From an uncultured Lachnospiraceae bacterium (lineage in GTDB: Bacteria > Bacillota > Clostridia > Lachnospirales > Lachnospiraceae), in assembly GCA_934339365.1 (NCBI GenBank), contig CAKRHW010000001.1, positions 1-64,000 of the forward strand: a stretch of 64,000 nucleotides of DNA. The letters are read 5' to 3'. The translations under genes and the position numbers were made by a program. Below the pieces are notes generated by a model that was given only the letters and a program-made list of their open reading frames with translations, ran no database searches and was not told where the DNA came from. Shown one piece after another: positions 44,937 to 53,920 of this stretch. Every line of letters starts with the position of its first letter. The stretch's first letter is position 1.

Positions 44937-46013
44937 TTAAGGCTGACAGATTTTACACGCATCATATCCCTGTTTTAATAAAGAATCTCTGCTACCTGTA
45001 TACTGTTTACGATTTGATTCCTTCATCTGCTTAACTGCCCTGCAGGATGGTCTGTGAAACCTATTTGTATTTTCATTTATAATATAGCTTTGTGACGTAC
45101 TCTGTATATCTTCTGTTTTTTGTGTCTGTTTTGTCGTTGCTGCTTTTGTGGTACTTTTTTGTCTGCTCGTCTGTGTTTCACTACTTCCACCTAGATCACT
45201 GCTTTCACCTGTCGCATAATCAATCGCAATCCCAGGCTGAACATTATACACAAAGACATGAAAACAGATTCCTTCTCCCTTATCTTCTACAGACCATGCT
45301 TCCATTTCCACTCCTCTTGCTAACAGATCATTTCCTTTAAACCATGGTTTGACACGATACAAGACATGGTTATTTGTTTCCTTTACATAATCCGCAACCA
45401 TATTTTCAAATGGCAGCATTCCTTTGGTATTTAAATATCTTGTTCCTGTAATCAGATTTTTTTCATTTGCATTTTCACCAGCTAACTGATAACCAATTAA
45501 ATGACAGCGATTGTATAAATATTTTCCATCTACGCAATCATATTTTACAGTATGCCATCCTGTTGGTTTTACCTGTCCGATTCCTTCTCTTTTTGTATCA
45601 GGCATCAGCTCTTTACATATATTTGCATAAGCAGTCTGACAACGGCCATTAGAATCTAAGTTACTATATGTTTCAAATGCATCTGTTCTTTTTTTATCAC
45701 CGTTACTAAAATCCGGTTGATTTTCATTTAAAATAACATATGCCTTATTCTGATAATCCGGAATATCATTCCATTTTATAGAACTCTGTTCTTGTTTCTT
45801 TGTCTCTTTTTGAGTCTTCTGTTCTTTTTTCTTCGTCTCTTTTTGAGTTTTCTGTTCTTTTTGTGTAACACTCTGTTTTATTACTTCCGACTGATTGTTT
45901 CCCTGATTTGTTATGAAGGAATCACTTTCCCCACATCCGGTAAAAATACTTAGGCATAATACTAAAATCGCAAAAATATGAAATCCTTTGCTTTTTCTTA
46001 TCTGATTCATCAT
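44937..46013 (-). CDS. Extracellular DNA/RNA non-specific endonuclease lipoprotein (EndA-like)
   Basis: A 358-residue surface nuclease. The lipoprotein signal ends in SIFTGC. A Lys/Gln/Glu/Thr repeat spacer (QKTQKETKKKEQ) precedes the beta-beta-alpha-metal nuclease core: NRCHLIGYQLAGENANEKN (catalytic His, metal-binding Asn) and LITGTRYLNTKGMLPFEN, as in streptococcal EndA. A Ser/Thr/Gln linker leads to a small C-terminal Cys/His module (HRPSCRAVKQM, then GYDACKICQP). Role: nucleic-acid scavenging or competition. It starts three bases after the unknown gene upstream and ends the exporter transcript. Confidence 0.88.
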   Translation of the reverse strand: MMNQIRKSKGFHIFAILVLCLSIFTGCGESDSFITNQGNNQSEVIKQSVTQKEQKTQKETKKKEQKTQKETKKQEQSSIKWNDIPDYQNKAYVILNENQPDFSNGDKKRTDAFETYSNLDSNGRCQTAYANICKELMPDTKREGIGQVKPTGWHTVKYDCVDGKYLYNRCHLIGYQLAGENANEKNLITGTRYLNTKGMLPFENMVADYVKETNNHVLYRVKPWFKGNDLLARGVEMEAWSVEDKGEGICFHVFVYNVQPGIAIDYATGESSDLGGSSETQTSRQKSTTKAATTKQTQKTEDIQSTSQSYIINENTNRFHRPSCRAVKQMKESNRKQYTGSRDSLLKQGYDACKICQP

Positions 46014-46016
46014 CCA

Positions 46017-46445
46017 CTACCTCTTTTCCCAAATCGTTTTTGTAATCTTTTCATGTGAATATCCTTGAAATTCCACAACATCCTGCTGTTTCCATTTTAG
46101 AGAATCTAAATTCAGATCAAAAACAAAATCTGCCGGATATTCTCTATTCCACTGATAAATAATTACTTTTTCTATCTTATCTTCATAATTTCTTAAAGAC
46201 TGATCTTCCACAAAACAAAATTCACCTGCCTGGGCCTTTTCTAAAAATGTTTCATCTACTTTTACCATTCTTCTTGCAAAAATCTGTTCTGCCTCTTCAA
46301 ACTGGTTTAAGGTAAATGTATTCATCCATAGTGTTTTTCCTTCTGTCTCCTTTAAAATATCTTTTCGAACTTCCCGGTCCTTGCTCTGTCTCCGATGAAA
46401 AAACATCATTCCGTTTTCTGTATCTAAACAAACAAATATAATCAT
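46017..46445 (-). CDS. Conserved hypothetical protein
   Basis: A 142-residue soluble protein beginning MIIFVCLDTENGMMFFHRRQ, with RRQSKDREVRKDI, TEGKTLWMNTFTLNQF and YPADFVFDLNL. I recall relatives in Lachnospiraceae labelled ribonuclease Z, but there is no HxHxDH metallo-beta-lactamase motif, so that name is unsupported. Mixed alpha/beta, no signal peptide. It lies 17 bases after an ABC exporter gene and three bases before the nuclease lipoprotein, with GAAGGAG as ribosome binding site, so the three form one operon. Confidence 0.75.
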   Translation of the reverse strand: MIIFVCLDTENGMMFFHRRQSKDREVRKDILKETEGKTLWMNTFTLNQFEEAEQIFARRMVKVDETFLEKAQAGEFCFVEDQSLRNYEDKIEKVIIYQWNREYPADFVFDLNLDSLKWKQQDVVEFQGYSHEKITKTIWEKR

Positions 46446-46462
46446 AAAAAACTCCTTCTCCC

Positions 46463-48223
46463 TTATTTTAGCCGATCAGCCATCGTGTAAAAATCATAAT
46501 ATAGTCCTTTTTGTTTCATTAATGATTCATGATTTCCTTCTTCTTCAATTCCCTGATCTGTTAATACAAGAATTCGATCTGAATTTTTAATACTTGACAG
46601 ACGATGTGCAATTGTAATTGTTGTTCGTCCTTTTGCAAGACTATCTAAAGATTTTGCCACTTCATATTCGCTCTCATTGTCAAGTGCAGAAGTTGCTTCA
46701 TCTAAAATCATAATTGGAGGATTTTTCAAAAATACTCTGGCAATACTGATTCTTTGTTTCTGTCCGCCTGAAAGCTTAACGCCTCTTTCTCCTACATACG
46801 TATGATATCCATCTTTTAATCTGGATATAAATTCATCAGCACCAGCCTTTTTTGCAGCATTTATCACTTCTTCTTCCGTTGCATCTAGTCTTCCATATCG
46901 AATATTTTCCATGACAGTTCCTGAAAACAAATACACATCCTGCTGTACCATTCCAATATTATTTCTCAATGAATGTAACGTATAGTTTCGAATATCCTGC
47001 CCATCAATTGTAATGGTTCCATCATCAATATCAAAAAAACGTGGAATCAGATTGCACAATGTTGTTTTTCCTGCTCCGGAAGGTCCCACAATCGCTAATT
47101 TTTCTCCTGGTTTTACATCTAGATTCAAATGATGAAAGACCTGGTTATGATCATCTGCATAGGCAAAAGACACATCTTTAAACTGGATTTCTCCTTTCGG
47201 TCTTGGCATTTCAACTGCATTTTCTTTATCAAAAATTTCTATATCAGCATCCATAATCTGCAAAAATCTTTCAATTCCTGTTAATCCTCTCTGGAACTGC
47301 TCTGCAAATTCAATAATTTTACGAATGGTTGCAATTAAGGTTGTTACATATAAGGTATATGCCACTAAATCACCCGGAGTAATTTTCCCTTTCACTAAAA
47401 AAATTCCTCCTGCAAATAACACTAAAAGATACATCAGGCCATCAAAAGCTCTCGTTGCCATCTGAAATGTGGCCATATATTGATATGTTTCTTCTTTTAT
47501 CTGATAGAATTTCCGATTCCCTTTTGCAAATTTTTTCAGTTCATTTTCTTCATTTGCAAATGCCTTTACAACTTTTTGTCCTAAAAGGCTGTCTTCAATA
47601 TTTGCATTTAATTCTCCAATTTGGACTCTCTGCTTTGCAAATGCTCTCCGGCTTCTTCTGTTTAACTTAATACAGACAACTGCCATTACGGGTACAACAA
47701 GAAAAACCATAAGCGTCAAAGTCAAATTAATATTGGCCAAAATAAGAAAAGAAACCGTCGCTTTAACCGCTGCAATAAAAAATTCTTCCGGGCAGTGATG
47801 TGCAAATTCAGTTACATCAAATAAATCATTGGTAATCCTGCCCATAATCTGCCCTACTTTATTATTATTGTAAAAATTATTTGATAATTTCTGCAAATGT
47901 GCATAGGCATCAGCCCGCATTTCGGTTTCAATTGCTGCTCCCATAACATGGCCTCTTCCTGCCATATAATAATTAGCAGCACACTCTATAATCTTTAATG
48001 CAAAGTATAATAACCCTAGTTTTCCAATGATAGATACGGATAAAAGTGATACATCCCTCAGACCTGTATTGGTGATATAACGCATAATAACCGGAAGTGC
48101 TAATTCACATAATGTCGTCATCGCAGCACAAAACAAATCAAAAGCCATTACCTTTTTATGATTCCTGTAATAGGGAATAAATCGTTTTAATAACACTTTT
48201 GTTGCATATTCTTTATTCTCCAT
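46463..48223 (-). CDS. ABC exporter, fused membrane and ATPase domains
   Basis: A 586-residue half-transporter of the MsbA/LmrA type that should act as a homodimer. Residues about 1-325 form six membrane helices and the rest an ATPase with intact motifs: Walker A GPSGAGKTT, Q-loop NIGMVQQDVYLF, signature VKLSGGQKQR, Walker B IMILDEATSALD and switch histidine in TIAHRLSS. Substrate unknown. First of three tightly packed genes with the hypothetical protein and the nuclease lipoprotein. GAGAGGAAG precedes the ATG. Confidence 0.9.
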   Translation of the reverse strand: MENKEYATKVLLKRFIPYYRNHKKVMAFDLFCAAMTTLCELALPVIMRYITNTGLRDVSLLSVSIIGKLGLLYFALKIIECAANYYMAGRGHVMGAAIETEMRADAYAHLQKLSNNFYNNNKVGQIMGRITNDLFDVTEFAHHCPEEFFIAAVKATVSFLILANINLTLTLMVFLVVPVMAVVCIKLNRRSRRAFAKQRVQIGELNANIEDSLLGQKVVKAFANEENELKKFAKGNRKFYQIKEETYQYMATFQMATRAFDGLMYLLVLFAGGIFLVKGKITPGDLVAYTLYVTTLIATIRKIIEFAEQFQRGLTGIERFLQIMDADIEIFDKENAVEMPRPKGEIQFKDVSFAYADDHNQVFHHLNLDVKPGEKLAIVGPSGAGKTTLCNLIPRFFDIDDGTITIDGQDIRNYTLHSLRNNIGMVQQDVYLFSGTVMENIRYGRLDATEEEVINAAKKAGADEFISRLKDGYHTYVGERGVKLSGGQKQRISIARVFLKNPPIMILDEATSALDNESEYEVAKSLDSLAKGRTTITIAHRLSSIKNSDRILVLTDQGIEEEGNHESLMKQKGLYYDFYTMADRLK

Positions 48224-48265
48224 TTTCTTCTTCCTCTCTCTGTCTGTTTTTATCTCATTAAAATT

Positions 48266-48305
48266 AGGAGTACTTGGCTATGTTCTGTCTGACTCAAGTA
48301 CTCCT
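48266..48305. terminator. Hairpin between asnB and the ABC exporter
   Basis: AGGAGTACTTG/CAAGTACTCCT, an 11-base perfect stem with 18-base loop. The long T run follows it on the plus strand, where no gene needs it; the asnB transcript (minus) meets only AATTTT after the stem. It probably still ends asnB, less efficiently, and may block antisense transcription into asnB. Confidence 0.7.
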
Positions 48306-48320
48306 TTTTTCTAAAATTTA

Positions 48321-50165
48321 TTAACGGTTTAGAACAAAATACTGTTCATACCATACAAGAAAAGAATACACATTCCAAATTTTAGAAACCATGAATCTGT
48401 GTCCTTCTCTATGCATTTCAAGCATTTTTACTAACTTATCTGTCTTGAAGAATTTCTTCGCATAATCACTTGTAAACTGTTTCTTTATCATTTCATAATA
48501 CTTATCCTGCTTAATCCAGTCCGGAAGCGGAGTTGGAAATGCAAGTTTCTTACGATTTGCACTGATATCATTCATTTCACGATTAGCAGCGGTACGAAGT
48601 GCAAGCTTTGTATTTTCTTTACTTACACGATACTTTGTTGGAATCGTTGAGGAAAGAGCAAATATTTCCTTATCCAGAAAAGGTACCCGTAATTCTAATG
48701 AATGTGCCATACTCATTTTATCCGCTTTTAATAAAATCTCCTGAACCATCCATCCATGTATATCTAAATACTGCATCTGTGTAATATCATCGTATCCTGC
48801 TGCCTTTGCCTTATCATAAAATGGTTTTGTATAATACTGTGGTGGTTTAGAATCATAATGTTTCTTTAAAATAGAATCTCTTTCTCCATATTTAAATACA
48901 TTAGAATTCCCAATATATCGTTCTGCCACAGTCTTACTTCCACGTATAATAAAGTTTCTTCCTTTAAAGTCCGGAAGCTTTTTAGCTACTGCTGCTGCTA
49001 ATTTACGGATTGGTTTTGGAATCTTTTGATATTTTTCTACAGAAAGTGGTTCTTTGTAAACATTATAGCCTCCAAACATCTCATCCGCACCTTCTCCGGA
49101 AAGAACAACCTTCAAATCCTTTGCTGCTCTCTGGCAAACATGATATAAGTTATTCGCACTTGGATTTCCTAATGGCTCGTCCATCTGATACTGCACATCT
49201 GCAAAACTTCCAAAGTAATCATCTGCACTGATAATTTTAGGATAATTTTTTACATGAATCTCATCTGCTAACATCTTTGCATCATCTGCTTCTGAATATT
49301 TTTGATTTGCAAATCCAACCGTATAAGTCTTAACATCATAAATCTTTGCTAATTCTGCTGCGGTGTAGCTAGAATCAACACCGGAAGACAGAAAACATCC
49401 AACTTCTACATCTGCAATCTTATGAGCTTCCACAGATGCTGTAAAAGTCTTTGCAATCTCATCTACAAATTCATTGTATGATTTTGAATAGTCTGGATGA
49501 AACTCCACTTCGTAATATTTTGTGATTGTAAGTTTTCCATTCTCATATTCAAAATAGTGTCCCGGAGCAAGCTTATGCACACCTTTAAACATTGTATCAT
49601 ATCCTGGAATACAGTTAAAAGTCAGATAATCCGGAAGCCGTTCTTCATTTAATTCCTTTTTAAAATCCGGATGGGCCATAAATGCTTTTAACTCGCTGGC
49701 AAACATAAACGTATTCCCCATTTGTGCATAATAAAAAGGTTTAATTCCAAAGAAATCTCTTGCTCCAAAAAGCTTCTTTTTCTTCTGATCCCAGATTACA
49801 AACGTAAACATACCTCTTAATTTATTTAACATGTCTGCACCATATTCTTCATATCCATGAACCAGAACTTCTGTATCAGAATGAGAATGAAACGTATGTC
49901 CTGCACGAATTAACTCTTCACGAATCTGTTGATAATTATATATTTCTCCATTAAATATAATGGTAACTGTTCCATCTTCGTTCTGCATCGGCTGTGCACC
50001 GCCTTCGATATCAATGATACTTAAACGAACATGTCCAAGTACCACATCACCATCTATATAATGACTTCTTCCATCTGGTCCTCTGTGCTTGATTCGTTCC
50101 TGCATCACTTCTATCACTTGTTCTTTTTTTTCAGTTTTGCCAACAAAACCTACAATTCCACACAT
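48321..50165 (-). CDS. asnB: Glutamine-hydrolysing asparagine synthetase / amidotransferase
   Basis: A 614-residue class II amidotransferase. The glutaminase nucleophile is Cys2 (MCGIVGF), with RGPDGR at 28-33 and FNGEIYNY at 71-78. The synthetase domain has the pyrophosphate loop LSSGVDSSYTAAE (residues 259-271) and LSGEGADEMFGGY. In Bacillus and lactic acid bacteria, proteins of this family amidate peptidoglycan (AsnB on meso-DAP, AsnH on D-Asp), so free Asn is not the only possible product. Last gene of an operon with a D-Asp-ligase-like enzyme, a Mur-ligase-like protein and an Asp/Glu racemase, 62 bases after the racemase, which favours a cell-wall role. Confidence 0.92.
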   Translation of the reverse strand: MCGIVGFVGKTEKKEQVIEVMQERIKHRGPDGRSHYIDGDVVLGHVRLSIIDIEGGAQPMQNEDGTVTIIFNGEIYNYQQIREELIRAGHTFHSHSDTEVLVHGYEEYGADMLNKLRGMFTFVIWDQKKKKLFGARDFFGIKPFYYAQMGNTFMFASELKAFMAHPDFKKELNEERLPDYLTFNCIPGYDTMFKGVHKLAPGHYFEYENGKLTITKYYEVEFHPDYSKSYNEFVDEIAKTFTASVEAHKIADVEVGCFLSSGVDSSYTAAELAKIYDVKTYTVGFANQKYSEADDAKMLADEIHVKNYPKIISADDYFGSFADVQYQMDEPLGNPSANNLYHVCQRAAKDLKVVLSGEGADEMFGGYNVYKEPLSVEKYQKIPKPIRKLAAAVAKKLPDFKGRNFIIRGSKTVAERYIGNSNVFKYGERDSILKKHYDSKPPQYYTKPFYDKAKAAGYDDITQMQYLDIHGWMVQEILLKADKMSMAHSLELRVPFLDKEIFALSSTIPTKYRVSKENTKLALRTAANREMNDISANRKKLAFPTPLPDWIKQDKYYEMIKKQFTSDYAKKFFKTDKLVKMLEMHREGHRFMVSKIWNVYSFLVWYEQYFVLNR

Positions 50166-50227
50166 AAATTTACCATACCTTTCTTTTTCTTCGATTGTAT
50201 CTGTTTCTTATTGCATACCTTGTGGCT

Positions 50228-50929
50228 TTACTCGCAATATGTTCCACCACACTTTTCAATACATGCTTTTGTTACAACATCCAAAGCATCTATATAATAA
50301 TCACCATTTAAACCATAATTGACATTAAATACGGATAGTTCTGTACAGGCTAAAATTACAGCTTCGCAGCCTTTTTCTCTTAACTCTTTCACAATTCCTA
50401 TAAACTGATGCTTATCTCCTTTTTCACCTCGTTTAATCTGATCGTAAATCAAAGACATGACATCTTTCTGATAATCTGCGGAAGGATAAACAGTCTCAAT
50501 CCCATGCTTTGCTAACATCTTCTGATACATATTATTCTGTACTGTTCCATCTGTTGCTAAAACTCCCACTTTTTTCAGATGACGATCTTTCGCATATTTT
50601 GCTGTTTCCTCAATCATATTAATGAAATGTCCATCCATTTCCTTTTGTAATCTGTCTGCAAAATAATGACAGGTATTACAAGGAATTGCTAAATATTCAC
50701 ATCCTACACTTTTTAACATATCTACATCTTTTTTTATGATGTCCCATAAATAATCTTCTTTGCCACACAAAAGACATTCTGTTCTGTCTGGAATTGTTGC
50801 GTGAGAATAAATCATTATATTTAAATGATCTCTGTCATTATTTACCTGTGTCTTATCTATAATCTTTTTGTAAAAAATCTCTGTTGCTTCCGGACCCATT
50901 CCTCCAAGAATACCCAACATTTTTTTCAT
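50228..50929 (-). CDS. Aspartate/glutamate racemase family protein
   Basis: A 233-residue cofactor-independent racemase. It opens GILGGMGPEATEIFYKKII and has the two catalytic cysteines in IPCNTCHYF (Cys84) and ILACTELS (Cys195). The GGMGPEAT motif and length fit aspartate racemases more than MurI glutamate racemase. The ATG directly adjoins the stop codon of the Mur-ligase-like gene, so translation is coupled. D-aspartate made here could feed the ATP-grasp ligase two genes upstream. Substrate not proven by sequence. Confidence 0.9.
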   Translation of the reverse strand: MKKMLGILGGMGPEATEIFYKKIIDKTQVNNDRDHLNIMIYSHATIPDRTECLLCGKEDYLWDIIKKDVDMLKSVGCEYLAIPCNTCHYFADRLQKEMDGHFINMIEETAKYAKDRHLKKVGVLATDGTVQNNMYQKMLAKHGIETVYPSADYQKDVMSLIYDQIKRGEKGDKHQFIGIVKELREKGCEAVILACTELSVFNVNYGLNGDYYIDALDVVTKACIEKCGGTYCE

Positions 50930-52468
50930 CTACTTATCCTTTCGTTTCTGCATGCTTTCTTCATATTCTTTTAAATACTGCTTTACATAATCTACATCTG
51001 ATGTACAGTCTAAATATTGTCTGCCATATTTCTGGCGGGTTTCATTTCCTTTTCCTGTAATCAGTAATACTGTCTTTTCCTTTTTATCTGCACATTCCAT
51101 AATCGCTTTGTGTATTGCAGTTCCTCGATCTTCAATCATCTCATAAGGACAATTCTGTGCCTCTACATACTGTGCAATATCCTTCGAAATCTGTTCCACA
51201 GGCTCCTCTCCCGGATCCTCTGCCACTAAATATACCTTTTTGGCATACATTCCTGCAATCGTTCCAAGATCATGACGTCGAATCAGGGCTTTCTTTCCCG
51301 GACATCCAAAAATAGAAATAATGTCATACTCTGGATATTCTTGTCTCGTTGAATCAAATAATTTTTCAAAACTTAATTTGTTATGCGCATAATCTACAAT
51401 TGCTACTACATGATTATCTTTACTTGCAAAAGATTCCATTCTTCCGGATGAGCGTGCTCTCTTTAATCCGGAATACATATATTCATATGGAATCTGGTAT
51501 ACATACGCTGCTGCAATGGCTGCTAAAGCATTCTCTACATTAAAGAGTCCCGGCATTGTAAGTACAAATTCTTTATCAAACCGGTCACATTTTACTTTAA
51601 AATGAATTTCATGACCAACCTTATGAATATCGTATCCATAAATATCACTTCCGGCCTTTGTACCAAAAGTTAAAACTGTCTTTGCATTTTTTGCTGCCTC
51701 TTCCACTCTTTCGAAATAATCCGAATTGGTACAAATCAATGCATGATTTGTTTGGGAAAACATTTTTAATTTCGAAGAAAAATAATCTTCAAAATCTGGA
51801 TGTTCAATCGGGCTGATATGATCTTCAGAAATATTTAAAAAGATTCCAACTTCAAACGGAATCTGATCGACTCTGTTGTATTTCAGCGCCTGTGAAGAAA
51901 CTTCCATTTCCACAAAAGAAATTCCACTGTCTAAGGCATTTCGAAAATGTTTTTGCAATTCTATATTTTCCGGTGTTGTAATATGTGACTCTTCCCGAAT
52001 CACTCCATCATAAACATCTATTGATGAAATTACAGCGCTCTCCTTTTGCTTCTGCGCAAAAAGATAATCATCCACAATTGCTTTTACATAATAAGCAGTG
52101 GTCGATTTACCTTTCGTTCCACCAATTCCGGTAATTTTAAGCTGCGTGGCAGGATGATGGAAAAATAAGGATGCAAGTCCCGGCATTGCTCTCCGGATAT
52201 CTGAAACGATGATACATGGAATCTGATTTGCCGTCTCATATTCCTTCTCGCTGACATAACATGCTGCGCCTTTTTTTATCGCTTCTTCTAAATATTCTTC
52301 TTTAAACGCTGCTCCTTTACATACAAATAATGTACCTTCTGATACTTCCTTTGAATTATATGTCAAATTCGTAATTTTTTGATTCTCTTTCCCTTTTATA
52401 TCACATTTTATCAAAAGATTCTCGTCTTTCATTCTCTGTACATACTCAGAGATACTATAATTGTTCAT
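50930..52468 (-). CDS. Mur ligase family protein, MurE-like but without the DAP motif
   Basis: A 512-residue three-domain ligase of the MurE group: N-terminal UDP-MurNAc-type domain (YNSKEVSEGTLFVC), ATP loop GIGGTKGKST (115-123), central NISEDHISPIEHPDFEDYF, and a C-terminal domain with GRMESFASKDNHVVAIVDYA. The amino-acid-specifying DNPR motif of DAP-adding MurE is EDPG (417-420) and the usual GKGHE is GKGNE (472-476), so this is probably not the housekeeping MurE. ATG at 52468 is preferred (AAGGCGG upstream); an ATG 12 codons earlier lacks a site. It lies between the ATP-grasp ligase and the racemase and may add an unusual residue to a cell-wall or other peptide. Confidence 0.82.
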   Translation of the reverse strand: MNNYSISEYVQRMKDENLLIKCDIKGKENQKITNLTYNSKEVSEGTLFVCKGAAFKEEYLEEAIKKGAACYVSEKEYETANQIPCIIVSDIRRAMPGLASLFFHHPATQLKITGIGGTKGKSTTAYYVKAIVDDYLFAQKQKESAVISSIDVYDGVIREESHITTPENIELQKHFRNALDSGISFVEMEVSSQALKYNRVDQIPFEVGIFLNISEDHISPIEHPDFEDYFSSKLKMFSQTNHALICTNSDYFERVEEAAKNAKTVLTFGTKAGSDIYGYDIHKVGHEIHFKVKCDRFDKEFVLTMPGLFNVENALAAIAAAYVYQIPYEYMYSGLKRARSSGRMESFASKDNHVVAIVDYAHNKLSFEKLFDSTRQEYPEYDIISIFGCPGKKALIRRHDLGTIAGMYAKKVYLVAEDPGEEPVEQISKDIAQYVEAQNCPYEMIEDRGTAIHKAIMECADKKEKTVLLITGKGNETRQKYGRQYLDCTSDVDYVKQYLKEYEESMQKRKDK

Positions 52469-52525
52469 TGCTTTTTCCGCCTTCCCGATGTCTTTGTACA
52501 CCATTCTTATTTTGAACAGGTGCTA

Positions 52526-53737
52526 TTATTGATAATATTTTTTGAATTTTTTATAATGGCTAAAATGATTCTTTAACATTCGTAATGTACGGTTCAGACC
52601 ATAATCACCTTTCATAAAGACTGGATTCACCATCTTTTTTTCTTTTATCAGCTGATTTAATTTCTGCAGATTCTCTGGTTCATGAATATATTTACGTGCA
52701 ACTCCCTTGGGAACTACCATCCAGAGATGTTCTTCTTTTGCGATCTTAAACGGGAGCATATTATGTTTTACATATTCTTCTACAATATATTTTGCTACAT
52801 TAAACCCTGAACCTGTTACATAAAAATTCGAACGGCCTTGTCTTGTATTAATTTCAAAAAACTTATAGCACTGATCTCTGCTGTCAAATTTAATATCAAA
52901 ATTAGAATATCCTACATAATGTAGTTCTTCTAATAATGTTCTTACTTTCTGCATCAGTTCTTCTTGTGGTTCTGTGATAATAACAGCATGATTGCCTGAT
53001 CCATGTGGAGTATGTTCTTCTAGCAATACATGTCCTAAACACATCATCTGTACCTTACCATCCTGATTCGAATAGCAGGTCAGCACTCTCATGTATTCAT
53101 CATTTCCTGGAATTGTATCCTGTATAATCAGTGAATCTTCATATCCTGCCTGGTAAATCTGTTCAATGACTTCATTGAGTCTTTGACGGTCTCTGATTTT
53201 ATATACCTTTTCCTGTGTTGGAAATTCATGTTCCCAGTATTCTACACTATTCGATGGCTTCAAAATAACCGGGAATTCAAATGGCATCTCAAAATCAAGA
53301 CTCATTCCTTTTTTAAATACAAGTGTATCCGGAAAATCTAAGCCATGCTGATGACACAACTGATAAAACAGTTCTTTTTGCTGTAACCGGTTCATTAACT
53401 CAAAATCAATATATGGAGCTATGACATTCTCAGGTAATTCTTCTTTGTGCTTACTGATTAATGCAACATACGCATCTCCACAACCGATGGTTAATACTTT
53501 CTTATCCTGATGCTTATTACAAAAATCTCTTACTGTTTCTAAAAATACCTTGTCTGTATCAATTGCAACATTCGGGGTATACTCAATGATTTTGCTTCCA
53601 TAGCTTGGCCCACTTGGAAATTTACCAAATACATACGACTTTACCTGATATTCTTCATAAAATGCTCTGGCAACACTATACGTATTAATATCCCCTCCAA
53701 AAAGCATTGGTATAAAACTTTCCTCTTTAAATTGCAT
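52526..53737 (-). CDS. ATP-grasp carboxylate-amine ligase, D-aspartate ligase (Aslfm)-like
   Basis: A 403-residue ATP-grasp enzyme. The N-terminus FIPMLFGGDINTYSVARAFY resembles what I recall of Enterococcus faecium D-aspartate ligase, which attaches D-Asp to the lysine of the peptidoglycan stem. ATP-grasp elements are FPVILKPSNSVEYW, SLIIQDTIPGNDEYMRV and the metal-binding FFEINTRQGRSNFYVTGSG. The ATG at 53737 follows GGAGG by nine bases; 19 more open codons upstream lie in the leader. First gene of the four-gene operon, with promoter at 53806-53834. The substrate is inferred from the racemase and asnB downstream. Confidence 0.85.
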   Translation of the reverse strand: MQFKEESFIPMLFGGDINTYSVARAFYEEYQVKSYVFGKFPSGPSYGSKIIEYTPNVAIDTDKVFLETVRDFCNKHQDKKVLTIGCGDAYVALISKHKEELPENVIAPYIDFELMNRLQQKELFYQLCHQHGLDFPDTLVFKKGMSLDFEMPFEFPVILKPSNSVEYWEHEFPTQEKVYKIRDRQRLNEVIEQIYQAGYEDSLIIQDTIPGNDEYMRVLTCYSNQDGKVQMMCLGHVLLEEHTPHGSGNHAVIITEPQEELMQKVRTLLEELHYVGYSNFDIKFDSRDQCYKFFEINTRQGRSNFYVTGSGFNVAKYIVEEYVKHNMLPFKIAKEEHLWMVVPKGVARKYIHEPENLQKLNQLIKEKKMVNPVFMKGDYGLNRTLRMLKNHFSHYKKFKKYYQ

Positions 53738-53805
53738 GTTAATCCTCCATTCTTCGTTCCATTTTCTTAGAGATATTCCGTCCTCTAAAAACATTCAGTA
53801 TTGAT

Positions 53806-53834
53806 AGTATATCACTCTATCTTAATTTCGTGAA
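53806..53834 (-). promoter_or_regulatory. Predicted promoter of the ATP-grasp/Mur/racemase/asnB operon
   Basis: TTCACG (53829-53834), 17-base spacer, TATACT (53806-53811) on the minus strand, about 70 bases before the first start codon and back-to-back with the catalase promoter region. Confidence 0.6.
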
Positions 53835-53920
53835 GTAAAAAGATTTAATTTTAAATGAATTTTCTGTTTTGCACTTTTTTTATTTTGAATCATACTATAA
53901 TAAAAAAAATGCAGGTGTTT

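Noticed and set aside
46017..46445. Annotation as ribonuclease Z
   Set aside because: The protein is 142 residues and has no HxHxDH metal-binding motif; that name for its relatives looks like a propagated error.
53845..53901. PerR-like box before the catalase
   Set aside because: Only AT-rich half-matches such as ATTTAATTTTAAAT were found, not the TTATAAT-N-ATTATAA consensus.
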